Notes under the pieces: generated by a model
What the model was told of the DNA's origin: nothing
Database searches by the model: none
Seen by the model: the letters and a program-made list of their open reading frames with translations, nothing else
Shown: positions 1-7,060 of the stretch, one piece after another
How positions within the stretch are numbered: the stretch's first letter is position 1
Layout of the letters: the number at the start of each line of letters is the position of its first letter
From: Ignavibacteria bacterium
GTDB lineage: Bacteria; Bacteroidota; Ignavibacteria; Kapaibacteriales; UBA4661
Assembly (NCBI GenBank): GCA_013298375.1
Contig: JAAFHM010000232.1
Location: 1 to 7,433, forward strand
Length of the DNA stretch: 7,433 bases
Reading direction: 5' to 3'
Made by a program: the position numbers and the translations under genes

Positions 1-2789
1 CACTTCGCTTTACCCGTATTACCGATATTGACGAGCGTAAAGCTATTGAGATGGATTTGCTCCGACACAAGGAAATGCTGGAAGAAGCTCAACGTATTGC
101 TAATATCGGCTCGTGGGAATTTGACTTGGCAACACAAAAAATAACGTGGAGCGAGGAGACCTTTCGGCTTTTTGGTATGGAGCCGGAGGCTGCTGCACCA
201 TCGTTTGAAGAATACCTTGATATGATGAGCGCCGAGCATCAAAAACACGTGCGAACAATGATTGCCAAAGCTATCCGCAATGAAAGTTTTTATCGTATCG
301 AAGCCCGTATTGTCGGGCGCGATGGGATAGTGCGGTATCATGAAGCAAGCGGAAAAGTTGTCCATAATCAGGCGGGCGAGGCGGTTAAACTCATCGGCAC
401 GGTGCGCGATATTACCGAGCGCCATCTTCAATCAATGGCTCTGCAAGAAAGCGAAATGCGGCTCCGCAGCATCGTGGACAACACCAATGCGATGATTGCT
501 TCGCTGGCTTTGGACGGCACTATCACTTTTGTTTCTAACAGTATTCAAAAATCCTTAGGCTTTGTTGCCGAAGAAGCAATAGGTCAGCATTTTGCTATGC
601 TCTTGCACCCTGAGCATTATCCGCATATTACCGAGCTTATTGAGAAAAGCCTTGCCGATGAAATACGAGATTCAAGTATGGATGTACGGTTGCGCCATCA
701 AAACGGGGATTGGATTTGGTTCAATGTCATCGCCACCTTAGTCCGCGATAGCAATAATGCGCCATCGCATTTTATTACCATTGCCAGCAATATCGAAGCG
801 CAGAAACAGATGCAAGAAAAACTTCGCCGTAGCGAAGAAAGTCTTGCCGAAGCGCAACGCATGGCGCATCTGGGAAGTTGGTACGCCGATTTACGAACTG
901 AAAATATTGAATGGTCTGACGAGCTGTATCGCATTTATGGGCTTCCGCTCTCAGTAAAACCATTCAATGCACAAGAGTTTCTTACCGTTGTCCATCCTGA
1001 TGATAAAAAAGCGGCAAAAGACGGCTTAAAACGTGCCATATATCATCACGAAATGATTCAAGAAGAAATTCGTATTATGCGCGGTACAAGAGTTCGGTGG
1101 CTGGATACCCGCATCAAACCAATCATTGACAGCAATGGTAAGACGGTTGCTCTTTTTGGGACGATTTGGGACATTACCGAGCGAAAAATTACCGATAGCC
1201 AAATTCGGGCGCTTAACCTCACACTGGAAGAGCGTGTACAGGAGCGTACACAGCAACTCGAAGAAACGAATAAGCAACTCCGCAGTAGCCAAACCAGCCT
1301 CAAGACGCTGATTGAAAGCACCAATGATGCTATTTGGTCTATTGACCGAACATATCGTTTAACGGCAATGAACGCCGCGTGTTATTCGCTCTTAACGATT
1401 CATAATCATTACACCGAACCCAAACTTGGCGACGTGGCGCTACCACTGATACCGGGCGCAGAGTCGAATGAATGGCAACGACTGTATGACCGAGTATTAC
1501 TTGGCGAGCGCTTTACAACACTGCTGCATTATAGACTTGCTGACACCTATTTTGATGTGGAAGTATCTTTTAACCCCATTATTGACGAACAAGGCAGCAT
1601 TATTGGCGCGGTCATTTATTCCCGCGATATTACTGAGCGTTTGCAAACAGAACGGGAGTTGCGAGAACGGGAGCAGTTTTTACAACTTATTTTTGATACC
1701 GTGCCAGTCGGTCTGTCACTTACCGATAAAATGGGGAATTATCTCCGCATTAATGCGGAGTTTTCTCGCGTTTCTGGTTATTCAGCACCGGAATTAGAGG
1801 GGAGATCAATTCGCGCCGTTTTGCCCGAAGAGGTTGCCGATGACGCAATGGAGACCTATCAAGGGCTTTTTGTGAAGACCGTGCTACACAATCAAGGTGA
1901 ATCAGTTATTCTTCAGAAAAATGGCTCCAAAATTCCCGTTGATTTTGCAACATCGCTTTTTACCACAACATTGGGCGAAGTTTTAGCAATTACGACGATT
2001 ACAGACATTGCACCGCGCAAACAAGCCGAAGAAGAAGTCAAGCGTGCCTTAGAGCAAGAGCGCGAACTCAGCGCCCTAAAATCGCGCTTCGTCGTTATGG
2101 TCTCGCATGAATTTCGCACACCGCTCACAACTATTCGCGCTTCGGCACAGCTTATGGAGCGCCTCCGTGAGCGACTTTCGCCGGAAAAACAGCGCGAGTA
2201 TCTCCACGATATTCAGCAATCCGTTGACACGATGTCTCACCTCATGGAGGATGTCCTCTATCTTGGAAAAGCAGACGCGCAGGGACTGGCGTGTACACCG
2301 ACACCAACAAATCTAGCGACGTTATGCGAAAATATTATTAACGGCTTCGAGGTTTTGCCGGAGAATGAGCATCGGATTTTGGCACAAATTATTGGCGCAC
2401 TGCCACAGTCTCTATTGCTGGATGAAAAACTGCTGCGTCATATTCTCACAAACCTTCTCTCCAATGCCCTTAAATACTCTCCTCAGGAGCAAACCATTGA
2501 TTTTCATATTCAATATTTGCCTAGCAACGCTGAGGATGAGGAGGGTACAAATCCGGGCGTGATACGTTTTTCCGTTAAAGACAATGGTATTGGTATTGCC
2601 GATGAAGACTTACGCCATCTTTTTGAGCCGTTTTATCGCGCCACCAATGTCGGCAATATTTCCGGAACTGGATTGGGATTAGCCATTGTCAAACAAGCAG
2701 TGGATGCACATCACGGTGTTATCACGTGCGACAGCACTATTGGTCACGGTACGGAATTTATTGTTGTCATTCCGTCAAGCGTTTCATAA
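1..2789 (+). CDS. Multi-PAS sensor histidine kinase, 5' end outside the window
   Basis: This is a cytoplasmic-type sensor kinase that should autophosphorylate on histidine in response to signals read by PAS domains. The frame is open from position 3 without a stop, and the residues before the first visible Met (position 51) read RITDIDERK, the typical end of a PAS/PAC module. The true start therefore lies left of the window. Counting from that Met, PAS-like units lie at about 11-124, 133-250, 263-378, 416-530 and 541-657; several end in (R/W)DITER. A charged helix, probably coiled coil, covers about 381-415. The HisKA domain is at about 671-740 with SHEFRTPL and phospho-acceptor H686. The ATPase domain follows, with N-box NLLSNALKYS (801-810), DNGIGIA (844-850) and GTGLGLAIV (872-880). 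All catalytic boxes look intact. No membrane segment is visible, so the signal is probably internal, or input comes from the missing N-terminus. It is probably co-transcribed with the receiver-kinase gene that follows. Confidence 0.93.
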   Translation, partial: LRFTRITDIDERKAIEMDLLRHKEMLEEAQRIANIGSWEFDLATQKITWSEETFRLFGMEPEAAAPSFEEYLDMMSAEHQKHVRTMIAKAIRNESFYRIEARIVGRDGIVRYHEASGKVVHNQAGEAVKLIGTVRDITERHLQSMALQESEMRLRSIVDNTNAMIASLALDGTITFVSNSIQKSLGFVAEEAIGQHFAMLLHPEHYPHITELIEKSLADEIRDSSMDVRLRHQNGDWIWFNVIATLVRDSNNAPSHFITIASNIEAQKQMQEKLRRSEESLAEAQRMAHLGSWYADLRTENIEWSDELYRIYGLPLSVKPFNAQEFLTVVHPDDKKAAKDGLKRAIYHHEMIQEEIRIMRGTRVRWLDTRIKPIIDSNGKTVALFGTIWDITERKITDSQIRALNLTLEERVQERTQQLEETNKQLRSSQTSLKTLIESTNDAIWSIDRTYRLTAMNAACYSLLTIHNHYTEPKLGDVALPLIPGAESNEWQRLYDRVLLGERFTTLLHYRLADTYFDVEVSFNPIIDEQGSIIGAVIYSRDITERLQTERELREREQFLQLIFDTVPVGLSLTDKMGNYLRINAEFSRVSGYSAPELEGRSIRAVLPEEVADDAMETYQGLFVKTVLHNQGESVILQKNGSKIPVDFATSLFTTTLGEVLAITTITDIAPRKQAEEEVKRALEQERELSALKSRFVVMVSHEFRTPLTTIRASAQLMERLRERLSPEKQREYLHDIQQSVDTMSHLMEDVLYLGKADAQGLACTPTPTNLATLCENIINGFEVLPENEHRILAQIIGALPQSLLLDEKLLRHILTNLLSNALKYSPQEQTIDFHIQYLPSNAEDEEGTNPGVIRFSVKDNGIGIADEDLRHLFEPFYRATNVGNISGTGLGLAIVKQAVDAHHGVITCDSTIGHGTEFIVVIPSSVS

Positions 2790-2798
2790 ATTTGCGCC

Positions 2799-2805
2799 GA
2801 GGTGA
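2799..2805 (+). promoter_or_regulatory. Ribosome binding site deciding the start of the receiver-kinase gene
   Basis: GAGGTGA ends four bases before the ATG at 2810. It supports that ATG over the in-frame ATG at 2726, which lies inside the preceding kinase gene and would add 28 residues unlike any receiver domain. It is the only strong Shine-Dalgarno-like sequence I see in front of a gene in this window. Confidence 0.7.
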
Positions 2806-2809
2806 AACT

Positions 2810-3916
2810 ATGAAAAAAATTCTCGTTATCGAAGATGAAAAAAATATCCGCAATCGTATTGTCGATACGCTGGAGTTTGCCGAAGAGCCATATCAAATCT
2901 TTGCGGCACAGCATGGGCGCGAGGGTTTGGAACTGGCGCGGCGCGAATTACCGGATTTGATTATTTCCGATGTGATGATGCCGGAAATGGACGGCTACGA
3001 GGTCTTAAAAGCGCTTCGCGCCGAAGAAGCGACAGCAACGATACCGTTCATTTTTCTTTCCGCCAAAGCCGATATTTCGCATATCCGCGAAGGAATGAAC
3101 CTTGGGGCAGACGACTACCTACCAAAGCCCTTCAGTATTGACGAACTCTTGCGGGTTGTCGCCACACGCTTGAGTCGCCAGGAAACACAAGAACGCCGCT
3201 CACAGCAGGAATTGAATAGCGTCCGTTTGCGTATTGCCAGTTCGCTGCCGCACGAATTTCGTACTCCATTAAGCAGCTTGATTGGCTTTTCCGAAATGCT
3301 TCGCAGCTACAAAAATCTTGACGATGACGCAATTATGATGATGCTCGACCAGATTCGTCATAATTCCGAACGATTGCAGCGATTAGTGGAAAACTTTCTC
3401 CTTTTCACCCAAATTGAGGTGGCGATGCTACGGCAGAAAACAGCATTTGTTCTTCCTGTCGACGAAGCAACCTTTACCGAGGATATTCTTGCGGAGCGTA
3501 TTGCAACTGTTGGAGCGAAGTACCAACGCCAAAGCAGTATTCAAAGCACTCTCGTTGGCGCTCGGTTGCCAGTGGCAATCACCTATTTGCGGAAAATTGT
3601 GGAAGAAATTGTTGATAATGCTTGTAAGTTCTCCCGTGCTGAAACACCCGTCGTTATCACTTCTTCACTCACCGATGAGTGGTATATCTTGCAGGTGACC
3701 GATTATGGGCGCGGTATGACACAAGAGGCAATCAACTCCATAGATGCGTATATCCAATTTGACCGCGAAATCTATGAGCAACAAGGCATTGGGCTAGGTT
3801 TGGCACTGGTGAAACGTATCGTTTATGCCTATAAAGGGTTGATAGAAATACAAAGCGAAATCGGCAAAGGTACATCGATTACTGTCAAACTTCCCCGCAC
3901 TCTGACACAAGAGTAA
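2810..3916 (+). CDS. Hybrid response regulator/histidine kinase (REC-HisKA-HATPase)
   Basis: A 368-residue two-component protein with a receiver domain in front of a kinase core. REC spans about 3-118, with acidic pocket E8-D9, phospho-acceptor D54 in SDVMMPEMDG, S84, and K106 in LPKPF. HisKA spans about 143-205, with LPHEFRTPL giving H148; the residue before His is Pro, as in a known subclass of receiver-first kinases. The ATPase domain has N270 in VDNACKFS, a D-Y-G-R-G G1 box (298-302) and QQGIGLGLALVKR (324-336). There are no membrane segments, PAS domain, HPt or DNA-binding domain. The start at 2810 gives MKKILVIEDE, the usual start of a receiver fold. It follows the multi-PAS kinase by 20 bases. 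The likely role is that the upstream kinase phosphorylates D54, which modulates the kinase core here; this partnership is inferred from adjacency. The target of the second kinase is not visible. Confidence 0.93.
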   Translation: MKKILVIEDEKNIRNRIVDTLEFAEEPYQIFAAQHGREGLELARRELPDLIISDVMMPEMDGYEVLKALRAEEATATIPFIFLSAKADISHIREGMNLGADDYLPKPFSIDELLRVVATRLSRQETQERRSQQELNSVRLRIASSLPHEFRTPLSSLIGFSEMLRSYKNLDDDAIMMMLDQIRHNSERLQRLVENFLLFTQIEVAMLRQKTAFVLPVDEATFTEDILAERIATVGAKYQRQSSIQSTLVGARLPVAITYLRKIVEEIVDNACKFSRAETPVVITSSLTDEWYILQVTDYGRGMTQEAINSIDAYIQFDREIYEQQGIGLGLALVKRIVYAYKGLIEIQSEIGKGTSITVKLPRTLTQE

Positions 3917-3938
3917 AATCATACGCAACAAAACTCAA

Positions 3939-4004
3939 ACATCAAACCCGTCTGAGGCGGCTGAAGAGTGCATGAACACTGATGCCCAGAGACGGGTTTG
4001 ATGT
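3939..4004. terminator. Long inverted repeat between convergent genes, probable terminator
   Basis: A perfect 15-bp inverted repeat (ACATCAAACCCGTCT at 3939-3953 and its complement at 3990-4004) encloses a 36-base spacer. The spacer can extend the stem after a small internal loop (GGC 3956-3958 with GCC 3984-3986) and form an inner AGTG/CACT hairpin (3967-3970 with 3977-3980). It sits between the stop of the receiver kinase (3916) and the stop of leuB (4022). Read on the minus strand, the stem is followed by a T-rich stretch (TTGAGTTTTGTTG), which suits termination after leuB. On the plus strand there is no U-tract, so two-way termination is less certain. The large spacer is unusual for a simple intrinsic terminator, so a dispersed palindromic repeat is an alternative. 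Confidence 0.55.
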
Positions 4005-4021
4005 AAAAATTATCGTATATC

Positions 4022-5113
4022 TCAAAGGTGTGCCATCACCTTATCCGTCATCTGCACCGTTGAAAGCGGATTAGTCTTGGTTAAATCTCCTGTTCGTGCG
4101 CCTTGCTGTAATGCGGTCTCTACGGCTTTTTCGACTGCTTGTGCTTCCTGCTCTAACCTCAGTGAATGGCGTAAAAGCATGGCTGCGCTCAAAATTGTGC
4201 CAACAGGATTCGCAATGCCTTTGCCCGCAATATCAGGCGCAGAGCCGTGTATAGGCTCGTACAGCCCCAGCGCAAACCCCTTACTATTTTTCACTTCACC
4301 AATCGAAGCCGATGGCAAAAGCCCCATTGAACCCGCCAAAACAGCCGCTTCATCGGTTAAAATATCGCCAAAGGTATTCTCGGTAACAAGCACATCAAAC
4401 TGCGATGGCGACATCACAAGCCGCATGGCTGCTGTATCCACAAGCACGTGCTGAAGCGTGACGGCGGGGTAATCCTTTGCCATAGCCGTTGCGTGTTCGC
4501 GCCAAAGGCGGGATGTTTCCAAGACATTTGCCTTGTCCACGCTTGCCACAACACCGCGCCGTGCCTTGCCTCCGGCGAGTTCAAAGGCGAGTTTCAAAAT
4601 GCGCTCCACTTCGTAATCGTGATATTCGAGCGTATCAACCGCAGTAATGCCGCCGTCCGTGCGTTTCCGTCGCTCTTTCGGTTGCCCGAAATAAAGACCG
4701 CCCGTCAGTTCACGAACAACGATAAAATCTGTCCCGGCGAGGATTTCCGGCTTGAGCGGAGAGGCGTAAGCAAGTTCAGGATAGACTTTCACGGGACGCA
4801 AATTTGCATAGAGTTTAAGCGCCTTGCGAATAGCCAGCAAGCCGTCTTCAGGGCGTACTTTTGCCTTCGGGTCGTCCCACTTCGGTCCGCCGACTGCGCC
4901 CAAAAGTACGGCATCTGCCTTACCAGCCGCTTCAACAGTCGCTTCCGGCAGCGCCGAACCCGTAGCGTCAATCGCACAGCCGCCGATGAGATGGTCTTCA
5001 AACGTGAAGGTGTGATGAAATTTTGTGCCGACTGCCTGCAAAACGCGAACTGCTTCGCGTGAAACCTCAGGTCCTACGCCGTCTCCGGCTAATACGATGA
5101 TGTGTGCTGTCAT
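4022..5113 (-). CDS. leuB: 3-isopropylmalate dehydrogenase
   Basis: LeuB oxidises and decarboxylates 3-isopropylmalate with NAD+ to give the 2-oxo precursor of leucine, in the cytoplasm and usually as a homodimer. The protein has 363 residues, close to the family norm. Visible features are GDGVGPE (10-16), GAVGGPKWDDP (72-82), the substrate-loop motif VRELTGGLYFG (133-143) with Tyr141, catalytic Lys194 in SVDKANVL, D226 in LVDTAAMR, and the family signature from NTFGDILTDEA onward with metal-binding D250 and D254. HGSAPDIAGKGIANP (289-303) contains the Asp-Ile pair (294-295) typical of NAD+ rather than NADP+ use. The GGLYFG loop favours isopropylmalate over isocitrate or tartrate. The start is the only good Met before IIVLAGDGVGPE; the bases before it are pyrimidine-rich and lack a Shine-Dalgarno match. 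It lies 71 bases downstream of argC on the same strand, so it may be the last gene of that operon or have its own promoter. No other leucine gene is visible. Confidence 0.97.
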   Translation of the reverse strand: MTAHIIVLAGDGVGPEVSREAVRVLQAVGTKFHHTFTFEDHLIGGCAIDATGSALPEATVEAAGKADAVLLGAVGGPKWDDPKAKVRPEDGLLAIRKALKLYANLRPVKVYPELAYASPLKPEILAGTDFIVVRELTGGLYFGQPKERRKRTDGGITAVDTLEYHDYEVERILKLAFELAGGKARRGVVASVDKANVLETSRLWREHATAMAKDYPAVTLQHVLVDTAAMRLVMSPSQFDVLVTENTFGDILTDEAAVLAGSMGLLPSASIGEVKNSKGFALGLYEPIHGSAPDIAGKGIANPVGTILSAAMLLRHSLRLEQEAQAVEKAVETALQQGARTGDLTKTNPLSTVQMTDKVMAHL

Positions 5114-5124
5114 GGGAAAAAAGA

Positions 5125-5166
5125 TAGTGTTAAGTTGTACGTGTTAAGTTGTAAGTGTTGAGTTTT
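5125..5166 (-). repeat. Degenerate heptanucleotide tandem repeat in the leuB leader
   Basis: On the leuB coding strand the bases divide into six consecutive 7-mers: AAAACTC, AACACTT, ACAACTT, AACACGT, ACAACTT, AACACTA. Two adjacent 14-base units share 13 identical bases (5127-5139 and 5141-5153). The block begins 11 bases before the leuB ATG and fills most of the 71-base argC-leuB gap. It resembles the short tandemly repeated heptamers known from intergenic DNA of cyanobacteria and some other bacteria. It is too short and lacks the spacers expected of a CRISPR. It could affect leuB expression, but nothing here shows that. Confidence 0.6.
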
Positions 5167-5184
5167 GGGTTCGTTTTCTGGGTG

Positions 5185-6177
5185 CTAAAACGCTGTTGCT
5201 TTCAAGTTTAATCCCGCCGTTTCGGGTAAGCCAAAAAGCAGGTTCATATTCTGAACAGCCTGCCCTGATGCGCCTTTGAGCAAGTTATCAATTACCGAGA
5301 CAATGTGCAACATTCCGTCGTGCTTGGCAAGAGAAAGGACGCATTTGTTGGTATTCACGACTTGTTTGACATCTACCTCGCCATTGGTGATATGGATAAA
5401 AGCATCCGATTCATAATATCGCTCATAGATAGACCGCATAAAATCAAGGCTTTCGTCGCATTTGCAATACACAGAAGCTAAAATTCCTCGTGTAAAATTA
5501 CCACGCATCGGCACAAAAAACAGCTTTTTCTTTGCGGTGAATGTTGGCTGAAGCGTTTGCAAACTCGCCCGAATCTCGCGCAAATGCTGGTGTTCAAACG
5601 CTTTATACACGGAAAGATTACTTGACCGCCACGAAAAATGCGACGTTGGCGACAGAGCCTGTCCAGCGCCCGTTGAGCCGGTAATGCCCGTGATATGGAC
5701 TTCATCAGGCAGCATCGTCGAACTTGCCAAAGGCAGAAGTGCAAGTTGAATGCACGTCGCAAAACAGCCCGGATTGGCGATGTTTGCTTGCTCTTCTCTC
5801 GCAAAAGCAATGTGATCTTTGTGCAGTTCCGGCAAGCCATAGATCCACTCATCGGAAGCAGCATATCGAAAATCTTGACTAAGGTCAATTATCCGAACAT
5901 GGCGTGGAATCTTGTTTGCCGCCAAAAACTTTTTCGCCTCGCCATGTCCGACGCAGAGAAACAACATATCCATATCATACGAAAGTTCGCCCGTAAAATG
6001 GCGCTCGGTCTCGCCAAGCAAGTCTGCGTGGACGCTTGCAACAGGCTTTCCGGCATTGCTAGAGCTGTGGATGAAGGAAATATGCGCGTTTGGGTGGCGA
6101 AGCAAAATGCGGATAAGTTCGCCTCCGGTGTAGCCCGCACCGCCTACGATGCCGATGTTTACGTGGTTTGTGGTCAT
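5185..6177 (-). CDS. argC: N-acetyl-gamma-glutamyl-phosphate reductase
   Basis: ArgC reduces N-acyl-glutamyl phosphate to the semialdehyde with NADPH, the third step of arginine synthesis from glutamate. The 330-residue protein starts at MTTNHVNIGIVGGAGYTGGE; the glycine-rich loop (12-20) binds NADP. Active-site Cys138 lies in NPGCFATCIQLALLPL. TGSTGAGQ (166-173), HFSWR (180-184) and HQHLREI (196-202), which holds the conserved histidine, follow. The end has KGASGQAVQN (301-310) and a LFGLPETAGL tail. Length and motifs fit the ~320-residue type I associate with Bacteroidota. An upstream Met at 6510 in the same frame would add 111 residues overlapping the esterase gene; they resemble no ArgC, so I reject it. 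The start lies one base after the esterase stop (TAG-C-ATG), implying translational coupling. Because some Bacteroidota use succinylated intermediates in this pathway, the natural substrate could be the N-succinyl form; the sequence alone does not decide this. Confidence 0.96.
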   Translation of the reverse strand: MTTNHVNIGIVGGAGYTGGELIRILLRHPNAHISFIHSSSNAGKPVASVHADLLGETERHFTGELSYDMDMLFLCVGHGEAKKFLAANKIPRHVRIIDLSQDFRYAASDEWIYGLPELHKDHIAFAREEQANIANPGCFATCIQLALLPLASSTMLPDEVHITGITGSTGAGQALSPTSHFSWRSSNLSVYKAFEHQHLREIRASLQTLQPTFTAKKKLFFVPMRGNFTRGILASVYCKCDESLDFMRSIYERYYESDAFIHITNGEVDVKQVVNTNKCVLSLAKHDGMLHIVSVIDNLLKGASGQAVQNMNLLFGLPETAGLNLKATAF

Positions 6178-6178
6178 G

Positions 6179-7060
6179 CTATTTCCAGCCCGTAAGGTCA
6201 AAAAGTCGTGGTAAAAATGCTCTGAGCGCCTCATTCCAATACTCCCACGAGTGTTTACCGGGAGTTTCGTGGTATTCATAGCGGAAACGCGAGGAATAGA
6301 GGGAATCGCGGAACTCACGATTGCCTGAAACGATGTACGCAAGCGGGTCTTGGATTCCGGTGGAAAGGTAGAAATAGGGCAATCGTGCCTTACCCGCAGA
6401 ATCCAGCATTGAAGCGCTTTTTGCAAGGGTAAACACACTATTTGTGTCCCGTGCAAGGCTTGTTTCCTTGCCAAATGCTTCGAGCAGACTTGGTAGCGCA
6501 AAGTCTCCATTGTTGCCCTTTGCCGCTTTATTCCAGCCTTCTCGCATAACCAAGCCGCGCGGCATGGTTAGCGCACCGCTAAAGGAAGCAGAAACGGCGT
6601 ACTTTTGCGGATATTTCAGTGCAAGCATAATCGCACCATAACCGCCCATCGAAAGTCCGGCAATGGCTTGTTTACTAGTGTCTGCGGCATACCGCGTGGC
6701 GATGAGCGCGGGAAGTTCTCCGGCGATGTATTCTTCATAACGGACTTGGGCATTCGTGCTGCTATTCACATACCACGAATTGCTTGCATCCGGCATCACA
6801 ACAAGGATTTCACGGTTCTGGCAGTATTCTTTCAAACGTGTTTTCCATGACCAATCCAAATGCCCGCCGCCCCAGCCGTGCAGCAAATACAGCACAGGAT
6901 AACGCCGCGTAGAATCATAGCTTTGCGGCATCATCACCGAATACGTCTTCATGCGCTGTACGGCGTTTGAATAGGCGCTGTCGGTGCGGAGGGTTTGACC
7001 AGATAATGAAATGAACCCAGTGAAAACCAAATAAAGCGATATAGAGAAAAGACGGATCAT
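6179..7060 (-). CDS. Predicted secreted alpha/beta-hydrolase esterase (putative esterase family)
   Basis: A 293-residue serine hydrolase of the putative esterase family (related to esterase D, feruloyl esterases and antigen 85). The N-terminus is Met-Ile-Arg followed by a hydrophobic stretch to about residue 20 ending SLSGQ, which reads as a signal peptide cleaved near 20-22; no lipobox Cys is present, so a periplasmic or secreted product is expected. Visible catalytic elements are the oxyanion-hole motif LLHGWGGG (59-66), the nucleophile elbow GLSMGG with Ser137, Asp238 in STGIQDPL, and His270 in GKHSWEYW, a complete Ser-Asp-His triad. The substrate cannot be read from the sequence; acyl or feruloyl esters are typical of relatives. 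The start overlaps the argG stop by ATGA, and the stop is one base from the argC start, so it sits inside the arginine operon. No arginine-pathway role is known for this family, which makes the placement odd. Confidence 0.92.
   Translation of the reverse strand: MIRLFSISLYLVFTGFISLSGQTLRTDSAYSNAVQRMKTYSVMMPQSYDSTRRYPVLYLLHGWGGGHLDWSWKTRLKEYCQNREILVVMPDASNSWYVNSSTNAQVRYEEYIAGELPALIATRYAADTSKQAIAGLSMGGYGAIMLALKYPQKYAVSASFSGALTMPRGLVMREGWNKAAKGNNGDFALPSLLEAFGKETSLARDTNSVFTLAKSASMLDSAGKARLPYFYLSTGIQDPLAYIVSGNREFRDSLYSSRFRYEYHETPGKHSWEYWNEALRAFLPRLFDLTGWK

Noticed and set aside
51..53. ATG at 51 as the true start of the sensor kinase
   Set aside because: The frame stays open to the left edge and the preceding residues (RITDIDERK) form the end of another PAS/PAC unit, so this Met is internal.
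2726..2809. Longer N-terminus for the receiver kinase from the ATG at 2726
   Set aside because: It would overlap the preceding kinase gene, the 28 extra residues look like out-of-frame coding sequence, and a good ribosome binding site serves the ATG at 2810.
3947..3956. Neisseria-type DNA uptake sequence in the hairpin arm
   Set aside because: CCGTCTGA matches only eight bases of the ten-base core GCCGTCTGAA, the other arm does not complete it, and the genes do not suggest Neisseriaceae.
4448..5062. Plus-strand 204-residue reading frame opposite leuB
   Set aside because: It is antisense to a clearly real leuB, is cysteine- and arginine-rich in the manner of a shadow frame, and has no recognisable domain or ribosome binding site.
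5127..5168. Possible CRISPR fragment from 14-base repeats
   Set aside because: The units are directly tandem, without spacers, and far shorter than CRISPR repeats.
5114..5184. T-box, leader peptide or riboswitch controlling leuB
   Set aside because: The 71-base gap is too short for a T-box, and I see no leucine-rich leader peptide or stable hairpin; it is mostly heptamer repeat.
5695..6195. Plus-strand 166-residue reading frame opposite argC
   Set aside because: It is a shadow frame of argC with no recognisable family and biased composition.
6178..6510. 111-residue N-terminal extension of ArgC
   Set aside because: It lies wholly over the esterase coding sequence in another frame and has no resemblance to ArgC; the start at 6177 puts the NADP loop at the expected distance.
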